Assembly (NCBI GenBank): GCA_027069135.1
Contig: JALXFE010000342.1
Span: forward strand, 1 to 64,000
From: Thermoanaerobaculia bacterium
GTDB lineage: Bacteria > Acidobacteriota > Thermoanaerobaculia > Multivoradales > JAHZIX01
Direction of reading: 5' to 3'
Length of the DNA: 64,000 bases
Shown here piece after piece: positions 1 through 10,214 of the stretch (positions within the stretch are counted from its first letter, which is position 1; each line of letters begins with the position of its first letter). Position numbers and translations under genes: made by a program. The notes under the pieces were generated by a model that did no database searches, had not been told where the DNA came from, and was given only the letters and a program-made list of their open reading frames with translations.

Positions 1-1247
1 GCCCGCCCCGACGCTACCCGCACCGCCGCTAATTCCAACGCCGCCCGCAACAACACATTGGCACCGTTGACCACATCGGCGGGGCGGCAAAACTCCCGTG
101 GATTGTGGGAGATCCCGTCCTTGCAGGGCACGAAGATCATGGCTGAGGGAGTCACGGTGCTCATCACCTGGGCATCGTGACCGGCGAAGCTCAGCAGCCG
201 TTGATGGGAAAGGCCCAGGGAGTCCGCAGCGTCCTCAATGGCCCGCACGGCCACTTCTGCGGACGGTGCCGCCGGGCAGGTGCCGGCAGGCTCGATATCG
301 AGCTTAAGATTCCGGCGCCGGGAGATCTCCCTCGCCAGACCGTAGAGGGTCGTCGCCATGAGGTCCAGCTGCTCTTCCGACTCGTGGCGAAATTCGAGGG
401 CCAGAACGGCTTCCCCGGGAACGATATTGAAGGCCCCGGGTCGGACCTTGAGCTCGCCGCAATTGACCACCCCCGGGCTGAAGCTCCCGACCACCACTTC
501 ATGAGCCGCCTTCACGAATTCCGCTGCACCGAGAAGGGCGTCCCGCCGACCTTCCATGGGTAGGGTTCCCGCGTGGCCGGCGAGACCGCGGAAGAAAAGA
601 CGCGCCGAACGGATCCCGACGATCGCGGTCACCGCACCGATGTCGAGGCCGGCTTCTTCGAGGCGCGTTCCTTGCTCGATATGGAGCTCCAGGTAGCCCG
701 CCAGATCCCGGGGAGTGCGACGGGCACAACGGGCGGTCTCCAAGCTGATGCCCAGTCGGGCCATCCCTGAAGACAGGGCTTCGGCGCCTCCGCGGGCCCG
801 TCCCAAGGCCTCCTCGTCGAGCCTCCCGGCGACGGCCAGACTACCGAACTCCCCCAGGAGGCTGCCCTCTTCGTCCGTGAAGGAGATGGCCTCCAGGTGT
901 ACCGGCAACGCCAACTCCTGCTCTTGTACCCGACGCAACGCCTCGAGAGCCGCCAGGACCCCTAGGGCGCCATCGTAGCGGCCCCCGTTGGGGACGGTAT
1001 CGAGGTGGGAACCGAGGAGAAGAATCCGGGCCCCGGGATCCCGGGAGCGCAATACTGCGGACAGATTTCCCGCCCCGTCTTCTCGCAGCTCAAGGCCCGC
1101 CGCTTTGACCCGACCCTCGAACCACTTGCGCCCGGCCACATCCGCTTCGGAGAAGGCCCGGCGGGTCACCCCGCCTTCCGCCGTGGCACCGATCCGCCCC
1201 AGGTCCTCCAAGTCCGCCAGCAGGCGGTCGCTATCGATTCGCAACAT
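1..1247 (-). CDS. allC: Allantoate amidohydrolase (M20 family), C-terminus cut by window edge
   Basis: This is a zinc-dependent amidohydrolase of the M20/hydantoinase-carbamoylase family. It most likely converts allantoate to ureidoglycine, CO2 and ammonia in the cytoplasm. The reading frame is open from the ATG at 1247 to the window edge, about 415 codons, close to the full family length. Visible family motifs are LLGSHLDTVPNGGRYDGALG (metal-binding His and Asp), DEEGS (catalytic and metal Glu), ELHIEQG, and AGHAGTLPM in the lid/dimerisation region. It starts 15 bases after the stop of the ureidoglycine aminohydrolase gene on the same strand, so the two are probably cotranscribed. That neighbour is the reason for preferring allantoate over N-carbamoyl amino acids as substrate. 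A carbamoylase remains the alternative. Confidence 0.85.
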   Translation of the reverse strand, partial: MLRIDSDRLLADLEDLGRIGATAEGGVTRRAFSEADVAGRKWFEGRVKAAGLELREDGAGNLSAVLRSRDPGARILLLGSHLDTVPNGGRYDGALGVLAALEALRRVQEQELALPVHLEAISFTDEEGSLLGEFGSLAVAGRLDEEALGRARGGAEALSSGMARLGISLETARCARRTPRDLAGYLELHIEQGTRLEEAGLDIGAVTAIVGIRSARLFFRGLAGHAGTLPMEGRRDALLGAAEFVKAAHEVVVGSFSPGVVNCGELKVRPGAFNIVPGEAVLALEFRHESEEQLDLMATTLYGLAREISRRRNLKLDIEPAGTCPAAPSAEVAVRAIEDAADSLGLSHQRLLSFAGHDAQVMSTVTPSAMIFVPCKDGISHNPREFCRPADVVNGANVLLRAALELAAVRVASGR

Positions 1248-1262
1248 CTTTGAATCCCCGGC

Positions 1263-2012
1263 TCAGGCCCCGGGCTGCAAGGGATCTCGGTGGACGTCTT
1301 TGTAATAGAGGTAGGTGGCAGGGCTCTTGCCGTGACAGGCAAACCATTGGGGGCAGTAGGAGGCCATCCAGATCACGTCTCCTTCGGAAACCGGATACCA
1401 GGAATCCGAAAGCCGGTAGACCCCCTGGCCGGCAACCATCAACAGACCGTGCTCCATGATGTGGGATTCCACATAGGGGAGGGCCGCCCCGGGCTGAAAT
1501 GTGAACCGGTTGACGGCCATATCGAAAGCCGGTTCGTCCGGCAGAAGGGTCTGGAGACGGGCGTCCTCATCCCCCAGAAAAGGCTCGCCTTCGATGTCCT
1601 GCTGCCGCCGTACGATGAGGTTGGGCACGTCCTGCCGCGGAACCGCACAGTAAAGGCGTTCGAAGAGACAGAGACGCGCCTTGCTCAAGGCGCCGAGGCG
1701 GTGGGGCAATCCCGGCGGGAGGTACGCGTAGCCGCCGGCCTCCATCGAAAAGTCCTCCCCTTCCGCCTCCAGATGGATTTCCCCCTCGAGAATGTAGAAG
1801 AACCGTTCGGCGCCGGCCATCTGGGGCCCGGCGATCGCCCCTTTCTCCATCAACGCCAGGTATTGGGTGAATCGGCTCCCCAGCGTCGGGGAGATGAGGA
1901 TCACTCCTTGGGTACCCTGCCAGCGGGGCAAGGGGGCCTCCACATGGCTGTCCGGGGCGATCAGTGCATGGTCCCTCGCGATGCGGGTGCGGGTCAGGCC
2001 AGGATGGGGCAT
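1263..2012 (-). CDS. allE: (S)-ureidoglycine aminohydrolase, bicupin
   Basis: This 249-residue two-domain cupin releases ammonia from (S)-ureidoglycine to give (S)-ureidoglycolate. It begins MPHPGLTRTRIARDHALIAP, a typical start for the family. It continues with an N-terminal cupin (FFYILEGEIHLEAEGE, followed by YLPPGLPH) and a C-terminal cupin with the putative Mn-binding stretch YVESHIMEHGLLMVAGQGVY and a WMASYCPQWF segment. The frame is open further upstream, but the ATG at 2012 is preceded directly by GGAGGAGAG, and residues before it do not resemble the family. The allantoate amidohydrolase follows after 15 bases and supplies the substrate. The pbpC gene ends 59 bases upstream on the same strand. 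Confidence 0.9.
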   Translation of the reverse strand: MPHPGLTRTRIARDHALIAPDSHVEAPLPRWQGTQGVILISPTLGSRFTQYLALMEKGAIAGPQMAGAERFFYILEGEIHLEAEGEDFSMEAGGYAYLPPGLPHRLGALSKARLCLFERLYCAVPRQDVPNLIVRRQQDIEGEPFLGDEDARLQTLLPDEPAFDMAVNRFTFQPGAALPYVESHIMEHGLLMVAGQGVYRLSDSWYPVSEGDVIWMASYCPQWFACHGKSPATYLYYKDVHRDPLQPGA

Positions 2013-2071
2013 CTCTCCTCCAGAATCTCCGATGCGCCGACCCCCTGTCGGCACCTCGCCCATTCTATTCG

Positions 2072-4459
2072 CTACTCCACCCGATAGGTGATTCCGGACG
2101 ACCGACCCAGGTCGTCGGTGACCACCAATCGGTGCCTCCCTTGGCGAGGCGTGAGAAGCAACCGCTGGGCCGGCGGGGTCGTTCCCACGAGCCTCCCATC
2201 CCGGTACCAATACAGCTCACGAGCCTCCGGTGCAGCCCGAGCGATCAGGGGCAATCGCTGATCCTGCAAGGGGGCTTCTTTTCTCAGGCGGTAGGGGGTT
2301 GCCGGATCCGGTGAGAGGATCTTCGGCCCCCGGCCTCCGGCTCCGGCGCCACAATCCTGCGCAAAGGTCGGAGCTTCCGGAACCTCTTGCCCCCGGGAGC
2401 GCCACCAGGCCACCAACTCCCCGGGGAAGGCGACGAACTCCCGCCAGGCACGCTCTCGCCCGGCGAGGCAGCGCTCATCTAAGAGCTCACCCGTCGCAGC
2501 GTCCGCCAAAGCCCGCCGATGGTAGGTGCAGACCTTCAACCGCGTCTTGCCCGGCAGCGCGGTGATGCGCACTGTCTTGGGGCAATGGGGCCCGGGCAGC
2601 TGATGGGACAGAGCACACACTTCCAGCTTTCCGAGCCGCAAGCCCGTCGGCTTTCGAGGGCCCGGGCCGCCGGGGTCCAAGGCCCGAAAGAGATCGAAAA
2701 GCAGGGGTGCTGCGTGTTCTGCGCCGGAGATCCCATGGCGGGGCTTGCCGTCGAAATTCCCGACCCACACACCGATGGAGAAACGCCGGGAAAATCCCAC
2801 CGCCCAGGCATCCCGGTGTCCGTAGGAGGTTCCCGTCTTCCAGGCGACGGCGGGGGCCGACCGGGCCAGCCGCCAGGCCCGCGGTAGATCCGGTCGCTGC
2901 AGGCGCAGAAGAAGCTCCGTCAATAACCAGGCGGACTCCCGGGAGAGCAGCTCTTCGCCACCGAGGAGATCCTCCTCCACGTCTCGCGCCCACGTCACCG
3001 GTCGAAAGGCTCCACCGTTGGCCAGCACCGTGTAGAGTTGGGTCAATTCCAACAGGCTGAGCTCGCCGGCGCCGAGGATGAGAGGCAGGCCGTAGAGATT
3101 CGCCGGACGGTCCAGGGACTCTCCCCCGCCGCCGTGCAGAAGCTCCAAGAGCTCGCCCACCCCCACTCGTGCCAGGAGACGCACCGCCGGTGCGTTGAGG
3201 GATTGCACCAATGCCTGCTGGACCTCGACCCGGCCACGGAAGCGACCGTCATAATTCTCGGCCACATAGCCCGAGTAATCCGTCGGGATGTCCAGCAGAT
3301 AGGACGCCGGCACCACGTACCCCCGGTCGAAGGCGGCGCCATAGAGAAAGGGCTTGAGCGTCGATCCCGGGGATCGCCGGGCGAGGACCCCGTCGACCTG
3401 GCCTTCGAATTCCTCTTCCCCGAAACCGGCGGAGCCGACCCAGGCGCGCACCTGCCGAGTCCGGTTGTCGATCACCACCGCCGCTGCGTTGGCGATACCT
3501 TCCGGACGCAAACGCCGAGCATGGCCGGCGACTTTTTCTTCCGCCACCCGCTGGAGGCCCAGATCCAAAGACGTTCTAAGACGCCTCCGCTCTCCCCGGG
3601 CCGCAACCCCGGCGACTCGCCGGGCGAAGTGAGCCGCTTCGAAAGGCACGGGGAGGCGGCGCTTGGGAACAGGAATCCGCGAGGCCTCTTCGACCTCGGC
3701 GGCTAAGAAGGCTCCGCGGTCCCTCAATTGGCGGAGAACCTTGTCCCGGGCCCGGCGAGCCGCCGCATTATGCTTGACCGGATCGTAGTAGGTAGGCGAT
3801 CTCGGCAGGGCCACCAGGAGGCCGATCTCGGCCAAGGCCAGCTGCTCCACGGGCTTGCCGAAATAGAAACGGGAAGCGGCTCCGACCCCCTCCAGATTGC
3901 CTCCGTAGGGAGCCAGGTTGAGGTACATCTCCAAGAGCTCTGGTTTGGAGAACTCCCGCTCCAGCTGTAGAGCTCGAAACGCCTCTCGCACTTTTGAGGG
4001 CAGGGTTCTCGGAGCCGGATCCGTCATCCGCGCGATCTGCATGGTCAAGGTGGAGGCTCCGGAGACCACGCGGCCCGCTCTTAGGTTCTGACCCAACGCC
4101 CGCAGGATGGCCAAGGGGTCCACCCCCGGATGGAGAAAGAACCGTCGATCTTCAGAGGCGACGATGGCCCGACGCAGCTCCTCCGGCAGCTCGTCGTAGC
4201 CGACCGGCAGCCGCCAGCGCTCGTCCGGCGGCAGGAACATCCGCAAGGGCTCGCCGGAACGATCCTCGACCACCACCGCCGCCGGTCGTTCCAGGCGCTG
4301 CAAGGGAAAGGGGAAGAGGTGGTCGAGGAGGAGAAAGGCCAGGACACAGACCACCGGCGCGACCACGGCGAAGGCCAGAATGCGGCGCGGCCAGGAAAAG
4401 ACGAACCACCCTCCCGAACGGCCCCGCAGGGCGCGGAGGACATCCTTCAGGGGCCTCAC
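2072..4459 (-). CDS. pbpC: Penicillin-binding protein 1C (bifunctional transglycosylase/transpeptidase)
   Basis: This is a 795-residue class A penicillin-binding protein that polymerises and cross-links peptidoglycan at the outer face of the inner membrane. A membrane anchor lies near residues 20-45. The GT51 glycosyltransferase domain shows SEDRRFFLHPGVDPLAILRA and GASTLTMQIARM. The transpeptidase domain shows SPGSTLKPF with Ser366 as the predicted nucleophile, then SLN and KTGTSYGHRDAWAVGFS. The C-terminal 90 residues match the extra beta-rich domain characteristic of PBP1C. The start is GTG with a weak ribosome site. It lies 159 bases downstream of a large alpha-2-macroglobulin gene. This pairing is widely conserved in bacteria, where the two are thought to act together in envelope defence and repair. 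Confidence 0.95.
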   Translation of the reverse strand: MRPLKDVLRALRGRSGGWFVFSWPRRILAFAVVAPVVCVLAFLLLDHLFPFPLQRLERPAAVVVEDRSGEPLRMFLPPDERWRLPVGYDELPEELRRAIVASEDRRFFLHPGVDPLAILRALGQNLRAGRVVSGASTLTMQIARMTDPAPRTLPSKVREAFRALQLEREFSKPELLEMYLNLAPYGGNLEGVGAASRFYFGKPVEQLALAEIGLLVALPRSPTYYDPVKHNAAARRARDKVLRQLRDRGAFLAAEVEEASRIPVPKRRLPVPFEAAHFARRVAGVAARGERRRLRTSLDLGLQRVAEEKVAGHARRLRPEGIANAAAVVIDNRTRQVRAWVGSAGFGEEEFEGQVDGVLARRSPGSTLKPFLYGAAFDRGYVVPASYLLDIPTDYSGYVAENYDGRFRGRVEVQQALVQSLNAPAVRLLARVGVGELLELLHGGGGESLDRPANLYGLPLILGAGELSLLELTQLYTVLANGGAFRPVTWARDVEEDLLGGEELLSRESAWLLTELLLRLQRPDLPRAWRLARSAPAVAWKTGTSYGHRDAWAVGFSRRFSIGVWVGNFDGKPRHGISGAEHAAPLLFDLFRALDPGGPGPRKPTGLRLGKLEVCALSHQLPGPHCPKTVRITALPGKTRLKVCTYHRRALADAATGELLDERCLAGRERAWREFVAFPGELVAWWRSRGQEVPEAPTFAQDCGAGAGGRGPKILSPDPATPYRLRKEAPLQDQRLPLIARAAPEARELYWYRDGRLVGTTPPAQRLLLTPRQGRHRLVVTDDLGRSSGITYRVE

Positions 4460-4618
4460 GCTTCACCGTCCCGGGTCGTCGTTTCCCCCTCTGGAAATGG
4501 GGGGCAGGGGGGACTTTCCGACTCCCAGGGTCGCCCACTGGGATCGACGGCCAAGAGAGTATCTAGACCAAGACGGGACCATGGCCCCGATGGCGGCCCC
4601 GGTGGCGTTCCCGCTCCC

Positions 4619-7600
4619 CTACTCACGGATCTTCACCTCCAACACACTGCGCTCCCCAGTGGCCTTGATGGCCGGATCGTACATAGCTTCCGCGTGGACC
4701 GGCGGCAAGCGAAACTTGCCCGGCGTCACCGCCCGCAGAAGGATGTAGAAGGTCTGCCAGGAGTTGGCGGGGAGGTCCACGAAGAGGAGGGCGCGGTCGT
4801 CGCGCAGGTCCGTGTAGCGGGTCGAACGGGTCGCGTCGCTCACCCACGAGAGGGTCTCCGTCGTCGCGAGCCTCGGATTTTCGATCTCGAGGCCGGAGGG
4901 CAATAGGGCCTCGACGACCACGTTGTGGATGGGCCCGACGACGCTGCGCACCCGGGTCCGGAGTACGACCAAATCCCCTTGCTCCACCGCCCCGGCGAGG
5001 CGGCCGTCGTCCCGGGAGAGAAGAGCCCGCTCCACTTCCAAGCCCACCTGCTGCGGCTCGAAGGCTTCGTCCGTCGGAACCCCACGGGTGGTGAGGCTAA
5101 AGAAAGCCGAGCCGGCTTCGTAGCCTGAATCCATCTCGAGGGTCAGGGGCTGCGCACCCCGGAGATTCGAAAACACCCGCGGCCCGGAGCTATCGAAAGT
5201 CCCCAGCTCCCGCTTTCCCTGGAGCACGCGGCCGGAAAACGCGGGGCGATCTGTCTGGCGGCGAAAGAACTGCCCCAGGGCGAGGAAGGTGAAGGAGCTC
5301 TCCTGGGTCGTCCAGATTCCCGCCGTACCCGCATCCCGAGCCAGCCGATCCACCAACTCCAGCACCCGAGGATTCTCCGGCGCTGCATCGAGGAGGGCTA
5401 AGAGGGTCAAAGCCCGGCGGCGGATGGTGGAATCGAGATTCTTGCCGGTCTGGCGCTCGATCCGTTCGATGTCCCCGAGGCCTCTCAGAAGTCCATCCAC
5501 CGCCTCGGTATCACCGACGGCAGCGTAGGCCGCGGCCAGGAGGGCTCGAGAATCCGAGCGCAGGGCCGCGACATGCTTGGAGCGCAGGAAGTCCATGGTG
5601 CCCAGGTCTCCACGGCCGGCCCGGGCCAGGGTGTACAGGCTGTAGACGAGGCGCTCCAACTCGTCCGAGCCATAGGTCGCCTTGGAGCGCACCCGGCCCG
5701 TGAGATAGACCAGCGCCCGCTCCTCGAGCAGGGAGTCCAGGGGATAGCCGGCCCGCTGAGCTTCGACGAGAAAGTGCGTCGCATAGATGCTCGACCACGG
5801 CTCCACCTGGGTTCCCCCGCTCCACAGGGCGAAGCCACCGCTGGGAAGTTGGAGCCGGGAAAGCCGCCGGATCGCCCCCAGCACGCGGGTCTCCGGATCC
5901 CCCCCGCCCTGCTCCGGATCCAGGAGATCCGGCTCCAACTCCCGGGCCAGGTCCGCTAGATAGAGCATGGGAAAGGCGCGGGAGATCGTCTGTTCGAGAC
6001 AGCCGTAGGGATAGGTCAGAAGATCCCTCAGCCGGCCGCTGAATTGCACCAACGGGAGACTGCCGACCCGCAGCTGCCGCCTTTCGGTCCCCGGCCGCAG
6101 TGTCCCTCCTTCTAAAGGCAGGACGAGAGAGGCCTCAGACACAGGACCGCTGCGCCGTTCGGCCACCGCCGGTAGATCCGGCCGCAGGGGTATAGAGGCG
6201 GTGGTCTCGGCTTTCTCTCCATGGCCTTGGGCCGTGATCACGATCTCTACTTGCTCCCCCGCCTCGGCGGTCTCGAGATCGAAGTAGACCGTCGCCTCGC
6301 TACCGTCCGGGACTTGCCGAGTGCGGGTCCGGGAACCGACCACCTCGCCACCAGCGGAGACCTCGAGGCGGATCTCGACCGGCCCGCTCGAGCCGGTGTC
6401 GTTGCGAACCGTCACCGGAATCTGAACAGATTCCTTGAAAGAAAGGACCCGCGGCAGAGTTGGCAGGAGGACGATGGGATCCCGCACCCGCAGGCGCCGG
6501 GTCGAAGCCCCGAAGCGGCGCCCGTCGGCGGTGACGGCCATGATCCGCAGCGACCCCTGGAACTCCGGGAGCTCGATCTGGGTCGTCGCCTTGCCGCTGC
6601 CATCCGCGGTGAGCACGCCACTCCAAAAAGCTACGGGCTTGACCCGGCGAATCCCCTCGGTGCGCACGTATTGGGCCTCGCCGTCGCCGAAAGCACCCCC
6701 ACCGGCCGGCGCGGCGCCTTCCACATCCGGCAGGAGAAGGCCGAAGCTATCGAAGGAGCGAACTCCCAAAGCCAGACGGCGATAGAAGTGTTCGAAGGGG
6801 TCCGGGCTTTTCTGGGCGATGAGCTGCAGGATGCCCTCATCCACCGCGGCCACCGTCACCGCGGCTCCCGGCGCCGTATCGATGCCGATCGTCAGATGGC
6901 TCTTCGAGCGCACCTCCTCGGCTACCTGGAGCTCGGTGGGCAGACGGTTCGCCGTGCGGTCCACCGCTAGAGCGACAGCTCCGAAGGCCCGCGCCACCCC
7001 TCCCGGCGTGAGGTCCTGAGAGGATCGCACCAACGTCGCGGTGATGTAGACATTGGGCCGGTAACTCCCCCGCACGGGAACCTTGAGAGTGGCGGTATTT
7101 CCCGTCAGGGTGTGGATCTGGGTATCGAGAACCTTCCCCCCTTCAACCGTCAACAAGAGCTTGCCGGGAAAAGGAGAGCGCACCTGGACGGTCGCGGTGT
7201 CTCCCGGACGGTACTCCTCGCGATCCAGATCCAGGTTCACCCGGCCAGGATTCTCGATGGCCCAAGGGGAGTACCCCCAGCCGGAGACGTAGAAGGCGAC
7301 GGAGGTGGCGGCGCCGGTCGCCGGATCACTCAAGACCAATCGATGGCGGCCAAAATCTGCGGGTCTACATCGGATGGTGCCCCGTTTGGAACCCGCCGGC
7401 ACCGCCTGCTGCTGAACGGGAGCCGACTCCCGGGTGGACTCATAGCGGTAGGTGCCCGACGGCGTCTTGCGCAGCACGGTATTCCAACGTTCGAGAAAGA
7501 GCTCCGCCACCAACTCGCCGGTGGCCGTCTCAGCTCCGTCCGGGGAGACCCCGACAAAGTCGAAGGCGACCTCTTCCCCGGGCTCCGAGTAGCCTTCCTC

Positions 7601-10063
7601 TTGGCGCTTGAGGCCCAGGTAATAGGGCACCGGATGGAGGGGCACCCGAGTGATGGCCGTCACCCCCCGACCTCCGGCTTCCTGCACCCGCGCCAGGACC
7701 ACCGCCTCGAGAGCCGCCGGTACCTCGGACACCGCCACCGCCGGCGCCTTCAAGGCGAGGTGCCCTTCCCCATCCAACGTCCCCTGATGATGAAAGATCT
7801 CCCGATCCTCGAAGGAGCGATCCCGATCTCCGAAAGAAAATCCGCCAAAGCCCTTGGGAGAAAATGGCGCCCCCACCAGGCGAACCCGGCTCTCGACGGC
7901 CAGCCCCGCCGCCTTAGGACCGAAGAGGTAGCTGCTGTTCACCGCAAAGGCCAGCTCCTGGCCCGGGCCTACCCGCTGCGCCCCGGGCTCGATGGCCACC
8001 TGGATGCGATCCGGGATGAATTCCTCCACCTGGAAGCGGTAGCTGCCGATGGTTTCCTCGGCGACTTGCAATTCCAGGGAGTGACCGCCGGTCAGGGAAT
8101 AGGTCGGGAGATCCAGCGTCAGCTGCGCCAATCCGCGACCGTCCAGCTGCAGGCGTTGGTGGCCCAGGACCCGGCCCTGGGGATCCCGATGCCGCAGCAC
8201 CGCCGGCATGGCCGGTGGGCTGGTCAGATCTCCGGAACGCACGATGGCCAGACCTTTCAAGGTCTCACCGGGACGATAGAGATCCCGCTCGCCGTAGAGA
8301 TACGCGGTGTATCCGCTCCCCCGAGGCTGCGCTCCGGCCACGTCCAACCCGGCGGTGTCGATGCCCATGCGGTCCAGGTAGAGGAAACTGAAATCTTTCC
8401 CTTTCTCCACCGTGACCAGGAACGGCCGCCCCTGTTTCAAGGCCTCCGCATCCCGCAGACGCCATAGGCCGGAGCTATCCGTCAGACCCTCGCCGATTTT
8501 CTGATTCTGGTCCGAGATCAAGGTCACCCGAGCCCCGGCGGCCGGAGCCAGCGTTCGGGACGATGCCGCCCAGACCAGAAAGTCCCCGTCCCCCTGCTTG
8601 GCAACGGCTCCCAGATCCGTGATGAGAATCCATCGCTGCTGAGCCCTCCAATCTCCCGGTCGGCTCAGAAGAATCCGATAGAGACCCGGCTCTTGCCCCC
8701 GAAGCATCGGCGCCAAAGACACCACGGTAGTGACGGAGCGATTCCGCTGCCCCTCGATACGCAGGGTCTTCGTCGTCAGGCGGTTCCCCAGGGCGCGGGC
8801 GACCTGGGCGCCGGAATAGGTCGAATTCGTGTTCAGCCGACCGCCGTACTCGATGAGGGCGAAGAGGTTGTTACGGTAGACCCGATCGACGGCCAATTGG
8901 ATCTTCTGCACATTGACCGTCTCGATGGCGACGGACCGAGGGCCCTCGGCGGAAAGGAAGAGCCCCTGACTCACAAAATCCGCTGAAGCCTCCAGATCTG
9001 CCAGTCGGATCGCGGTTTCTGAAGCCTCCCGCAGCACCGCTTGGTCCGCCGCCGGCAAGCCTGCGCCGAGCTTCAGCCGGTAACTCCCCCCGGGGCGAAA
9101 AGGACCGGTAAGGCTCAGGCGATTGCGGGAGGCGGAGAGGCGAAAGTCTACCTTGGGCTCGACGGAGACATAGGGCCGAGCCGCCGCAGTGTTGATCGGG
9201 GATGAAAACACCACCTCGATGCGGGACTCCTGCTCCGCAGGAAAAGACTTGACCTCCCGGACGGCGAGGTTGTCCCGGGAACCGATGGGCAAGGTCTCCA
9301 CGAAGAGCTGACCCAGAGGGACATTGCCCTTGGCGGGTGTCAGCCCCGCATCGATGGTGAGCTCCACCTGCCGCTCCTGACTCGTCTTGGTCACCGGCCC
9401 GGTCCTGAATCCGATCTGGGGCCGGGTCCAATAGGCTTCCTCCAGGGTGACCTCGACCTCGCCGCCTTCGGCCTGGGAATCCCGCAGCCGGATCAGCGGT
9501 GCCAGGGTCTTCGGATCGACGGGATAATTGAAATACAACGTTCCGCGAAGCAGAACCTGAGCTTCGGCATCGAGGAGAGGCTCCTCCGTCACGTCGATGG
9601 ATTCCACCAGGAATTGATCCGTGCGCACGGTCAAACGCGTGTCCCCGGTGAATACCTGATTCTCGCCCAACAAGCGCTCCGAGATGAGGGTGACGAAAAA
9701 CTGGCTGGCGATGGGAAACCCACCGCTGGGCTCAAAACGCAGGGCGTTCACATCCCGCCAACGCCAATTCCCCGCCAGGGGCGGATCGAGGGTCGCCGGT
9801 GCCTCTCCCAGGACCTCGCCGAGGCGGCCCTCGCCGATGGGTTGGTCGAAGAGAACATCGAGATACTGGCGCTCCTGCCGGTCCAGGACCACGTCGAAGA
9901 CTTCCACCGCCTCCTGCGACGGATCCGCCTCGCCCCCGGACCGCTCGCCCCGGAGGGCGACGATTCCCATCAGCGTCGCCAGCGCCGCCAGAACGGCGAT
10001 CGCTGCGTTGCGCCAATCTCCGAAGAATCCGCTGCCGGCCGTCGATCCGTTTTGCTCTGCCAT
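4619..10063 (-). CDS. Bacterial alpha-2-macroglobulin, membrane-anchored, with thioester motif
   Basis: This 1,814-residue protein belongs to the bacterial alpha-2-macroglobulin family (YfhM-like), periplasmic protease traps that link covalently to attacking proteases. A single N-terminal membrane segment (about residues 14-35, RNAAIAVLAALATLMGIVAL) replaces the lipobox seen in many relatives. MG-type beta domains fill the N-terminal two thirds. The thioester motif YPYGCLEQ is intact, with Cys1355 as the reactive residue, followed by the alpha-helical toroid. The frame extends 99 codons further upstream, but the ATG at 10063 has GGAGGG at good distance and a proper membrane signal, while the upstream part overlaps the divergent peptidase gene. 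It precedes pbpC, the family's classic partner. Confidence 0.93.
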   Translation of the reverse strand: MAEQNGSTAGSGFFGDWRNAAIAVLAALATLMGIVALRGERSGGEADPSQEAVEVFDVVLDRQERQYLDVLFDQPIGEGRLGEVLGEAPATLDPPLAGNWRWRDVNALRFEPSGGFPIASQFFVTLISERLLGENQVFTGDTRLTVRTDQFLVESIDVTEEPLLDAEAQVLLRGTLYFNYPVDPKTLAPLIRLRDSQAEGGEVEVTLEEAYWTRPQIGFRTGPVTKTSQERQVELTIDAGLTPAKGNVPLGQLFVETLPIGSRDNLAVREVKSFPAEQESRIEVVFSSPINTAAARPYVSVEPKVDFRLSASRNRLSLTGPFRPGGSYRLKLGAGLPAADQAVLREASETAIRLADLEASADFVSQGLFLSAEGPRSVAIETVNVQKIQLAVDRVYRNNLFALIEYGGRLNTNSTYSGAQVARALGNRLTTKTLRIEGQRNRSVTTVVSLAPMLRGQEPGLYRILLSRPGDWRAQQRWILITDLGAVAKQGDGDFLVWAASSRTLAPAAGARVTLISDQNQKIGEGLTDSSGLWRLRDAEALKQGRPFLVTVEKGKDFSFLYLDRMGIDTAGLDVAGAQPRGSGYTAYLYGERDLYRPGETLKGLAIVRSGDLTSPPAMPAVLRHRDPQGRVLGHQRLQLDGRGLAQLTLDLPTYSLTGGHSLELQVAEETIGSYRFQVEEFIPDRIQVAIEPGAQRVGPGQELAFAVNSSYLFGPKAAGLAVESRVRLVGAPFSPKGFGGFSFGDRDRSFEDREIFHHQGTLDGEGHLALKAPAVAVSEVPAALEAVVLARVQEAGGRGVTAITRVPLHPVPYYLGLKRQEEGYSEPGEEVAFDFVGVSPDGAETATGELVAELFLERWNTVLRKTPSGTYRYESTRESAPVQQQAVPAGSKRGTIRCRPADFGRHRLVLSDPATGAATSVAFYVSGWGYSPWAIENPGRVNLDLDREEYRPGDTATVQVRSPFPGKLLLTVEGGKVLDTQIHTLTGNTATLKVPVRGSYRPNVYITATLVRSSQDLTPGGVARAFGAVALAVDRTANRLPTELQVAEEVRSKSHLTIGIDTAPGAAVTVAAVDEGILQLIAQKSPDPFEHFYRRLALGVRSFDSFGLLLPDVEGAAPAGGGAFGDGEAQYVRTEGIRRVKPVAFWSGVLTADGSGKATTQIELPEFQGSLRIMAVTADGRRFGASTRRLRVRDPIVLLPTLPRVLSFKESVQIPVTVRNDTGSSGPVEIRLEVSAGGEVVGSRTRTRQVPDGSEATVYFDLETAEAGEQVEIVITAQGHGEKAETTASIPLRPDLPAVAERRSGPVSEASLVLPLEGGTLRPGTERRQLRVGSLPLVQFSGRLRDLLTYPYGCLEQTISRAFPMLYLADLARELEPDLLDPEQGGGDPETRVLGAIRRLSRLQLPSGGFALWSGGTQVEPWSSIYATHFLVEAQRAGYPLDSLLEERALVYLTGRVRSKATYGSDELERLVYSLYTLARAGRGDLGTMDFLRSKHVAALRSDSRALLAAAYAAVGDTEAVDGLLRGLGDIERIERQTGKNLDSTIRRRALTLLALLDAAPENPRVLELVDRLARDAGTAGIWTTQESSFTFLALGQFFRRQTDRPAFSGRVLQGKRELGTFDSSGPRVFSNLRGAQPLTLEMDSGYEAGSAFFSLTTRGVPTDEAFEPQQVGLEVERALLSRDDGRLAGAVEQGDLVVLRTRVRSVVGPIHNVVVEALLPSGLEIENPRLATTETLSWVSDATRSTRYTDLRDDRALLFVDLPANSWQTFYILLRAVTPGKFRLPPVHAEAMYDPAIKATGERSVLEVKIRE

Positions 10064-10094
10064 GAAGCCCTCCACCTGGATTCGCGATGCCCCG

Positions 10095-10121
10095 ATTGTA
10101 GCCTCCCGAGCCGTGGCACAA
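10095..10121 (-). promoter_or_regulatory. Possible promoter for the alpha-2-macroglobulin gene
   Basis: On the minus strand TTGTGC (10121-10116) and TACAAT (10100-10095) sit in the divergent gap ahead of the alpha-2-macroglobulin gene. The -10 is close to consensus, but the 15-base spacer is short. The transcript would have a leader of about 25-30 bases. This is sequence resemblance only. Confidence 0.28.
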
Positions 10122-10214
10122 TGTGGCGAAAACAAGGGAATGTTCCGGCGAAATCGATCCTCTCCGGACAGAGAGTATGCTCGAACGCTCAAAAATCCAG
10201 GGAAAGGAATCGCC

